From Henricia sp. BOLD:AAB3569 (Eukaryota > Echinodermata > Asteroidea > Spinulosida > Echinasteridae): a stretch of DNA of 64,000 bases. Below the pieces are notes generated by a model. That model ran no database searches, was not told the DNA's origin, and saw nothing but the letters and a program-made list of their open reading frames with translations. The position numbers were made by a program, and so were the translations under genes. How positions within the stretch are numbered: position 1 is the first letter of the stretch; each line of letters opens with the position of its first letter. The stretch lies in contig JBBELK010000001.1 of assembly GCA_037783545.1 (NCBI GenBank), positions 1,178,001-1,242,000 of the forward strand, in the 5' to 3' direction. This document shows, one piece after another, positions 63,836 through 64,000 of this stretch.

Positions 63836-64000
63836 GGGCGTGTTTGTTTCAGACTGATCTAGATTCAGATCGGCGCATATCCAAGGTAAACTCGTTCACT
63901 TCGCGCACATCCTGATCGAGATCTGTGATCTGTCGAATCCTTCTCGAGAGATGGTTCAGCCCTAAATCTAAAATGCCGACGTAAACATCGTGGAGATTTT
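63836..64000. repeat. Start of a GGGCGTGTTTGTTTC element, cut by the window end
   Basis: AGGGCGTGTTTGTTTCAGAC then ATCTAGATTCAGATC matches 26917 onward. The rest is outside the window. Confidence 0.5.

Overview
The window is animal nuclear DNA. It has split genes with canonical GT..AG introns, a C2H2 zinc-finger array, an HHIP-like gene, several classes of non-LTR and DNA transposon, tRNA-derived SINEs and very many palindromic non-autonomous elements. The gene families and repeat style suggest a marine invertebrate, probably a deuterostome (echinoderm, hemichordate or lancelet). That placement is inference; nothing in the window identifies the species.

Host genes. (1) 6339-8364 (+) is a three-exon gene for a secreted protein: signal peptide, PAN/apple-like Cys module and a C-terminal Cys-rich domain I do not recognise. 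(2) 47382-51995 (-) is its paralogue, with the same three exons, the same intron phases and a 581-nt last exon in both copies, but in opposite orientation about 40 kb away. (3) 25209 down to 19190 (-) is an HHIP-like gene with a folate-receptor-type Cys-rich domain and a glucose/sorbosone-dehydrogenase-type propeller; six exons join in phase. A same-strand terminal exon at 10458-10765, encoding the C-terminal half of a netrin (NTR) module, can be joined to it in phase. (4) 34875-35762 (+) is a ten-finger C2H2 open frame embedded in a longer, decayed finger array that reappears at 38555-38910. (5) 39163-40475 (+) is an intronless F-box/WD40-like sequence broken by one in-frame stop and one frameshift.

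Mobile DNA. Autonomous relics: an L2/CR1-like reverse transcriptase (958-2103, -), a second CR1/jockey-like one (3436-4475, +), a PIF/Harbinger element with a frameshifted HARBI1-like transposase (12637-14388) and an internally deleted Tc1 element (41618-42187). Non-autonomous elements include families flanked by TTAA, a hAT element with a perfect 8-bp target duplication (44895-45310), and two long foldback elements with 9-bp duplications (27712-28602 and 61528-62263). Many elements are nested, so insertion order can be read from the sequence.

Layout: 1-6.1 kb retrotransposon relics and small palindromes; 6.3-8.4 kb secreted PAN gene; 8.5-10.4 kb palindromes; 10.5-25.2 kb HHIP-like gene and candidate terminal exon, with Harbinger and other elements between them; 25.2-34.7 kb nested palindromes and a SINE; 34.8-38.9 kb zinc-finger array split by insertions; 39.1-40.5 kb F-box pseudogene; 40.6-47.3 kb DNA transposons; 47.4-52.0 kb second PAN gene with a repeat-filled intron; 52.5-54.3 kb SINE and dispersed repeats; 54.4-58.6 kb a 4.2-kb palindrome built of about 187-bp units; 58.6-64 kb nested inverted repeats. 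I see no conserved operon-like or pathway link between the genes. The most unusual content is the paralogous secreted pair, the possible HHIP-like/NTR architecture and the phased 187-bp palindrome.
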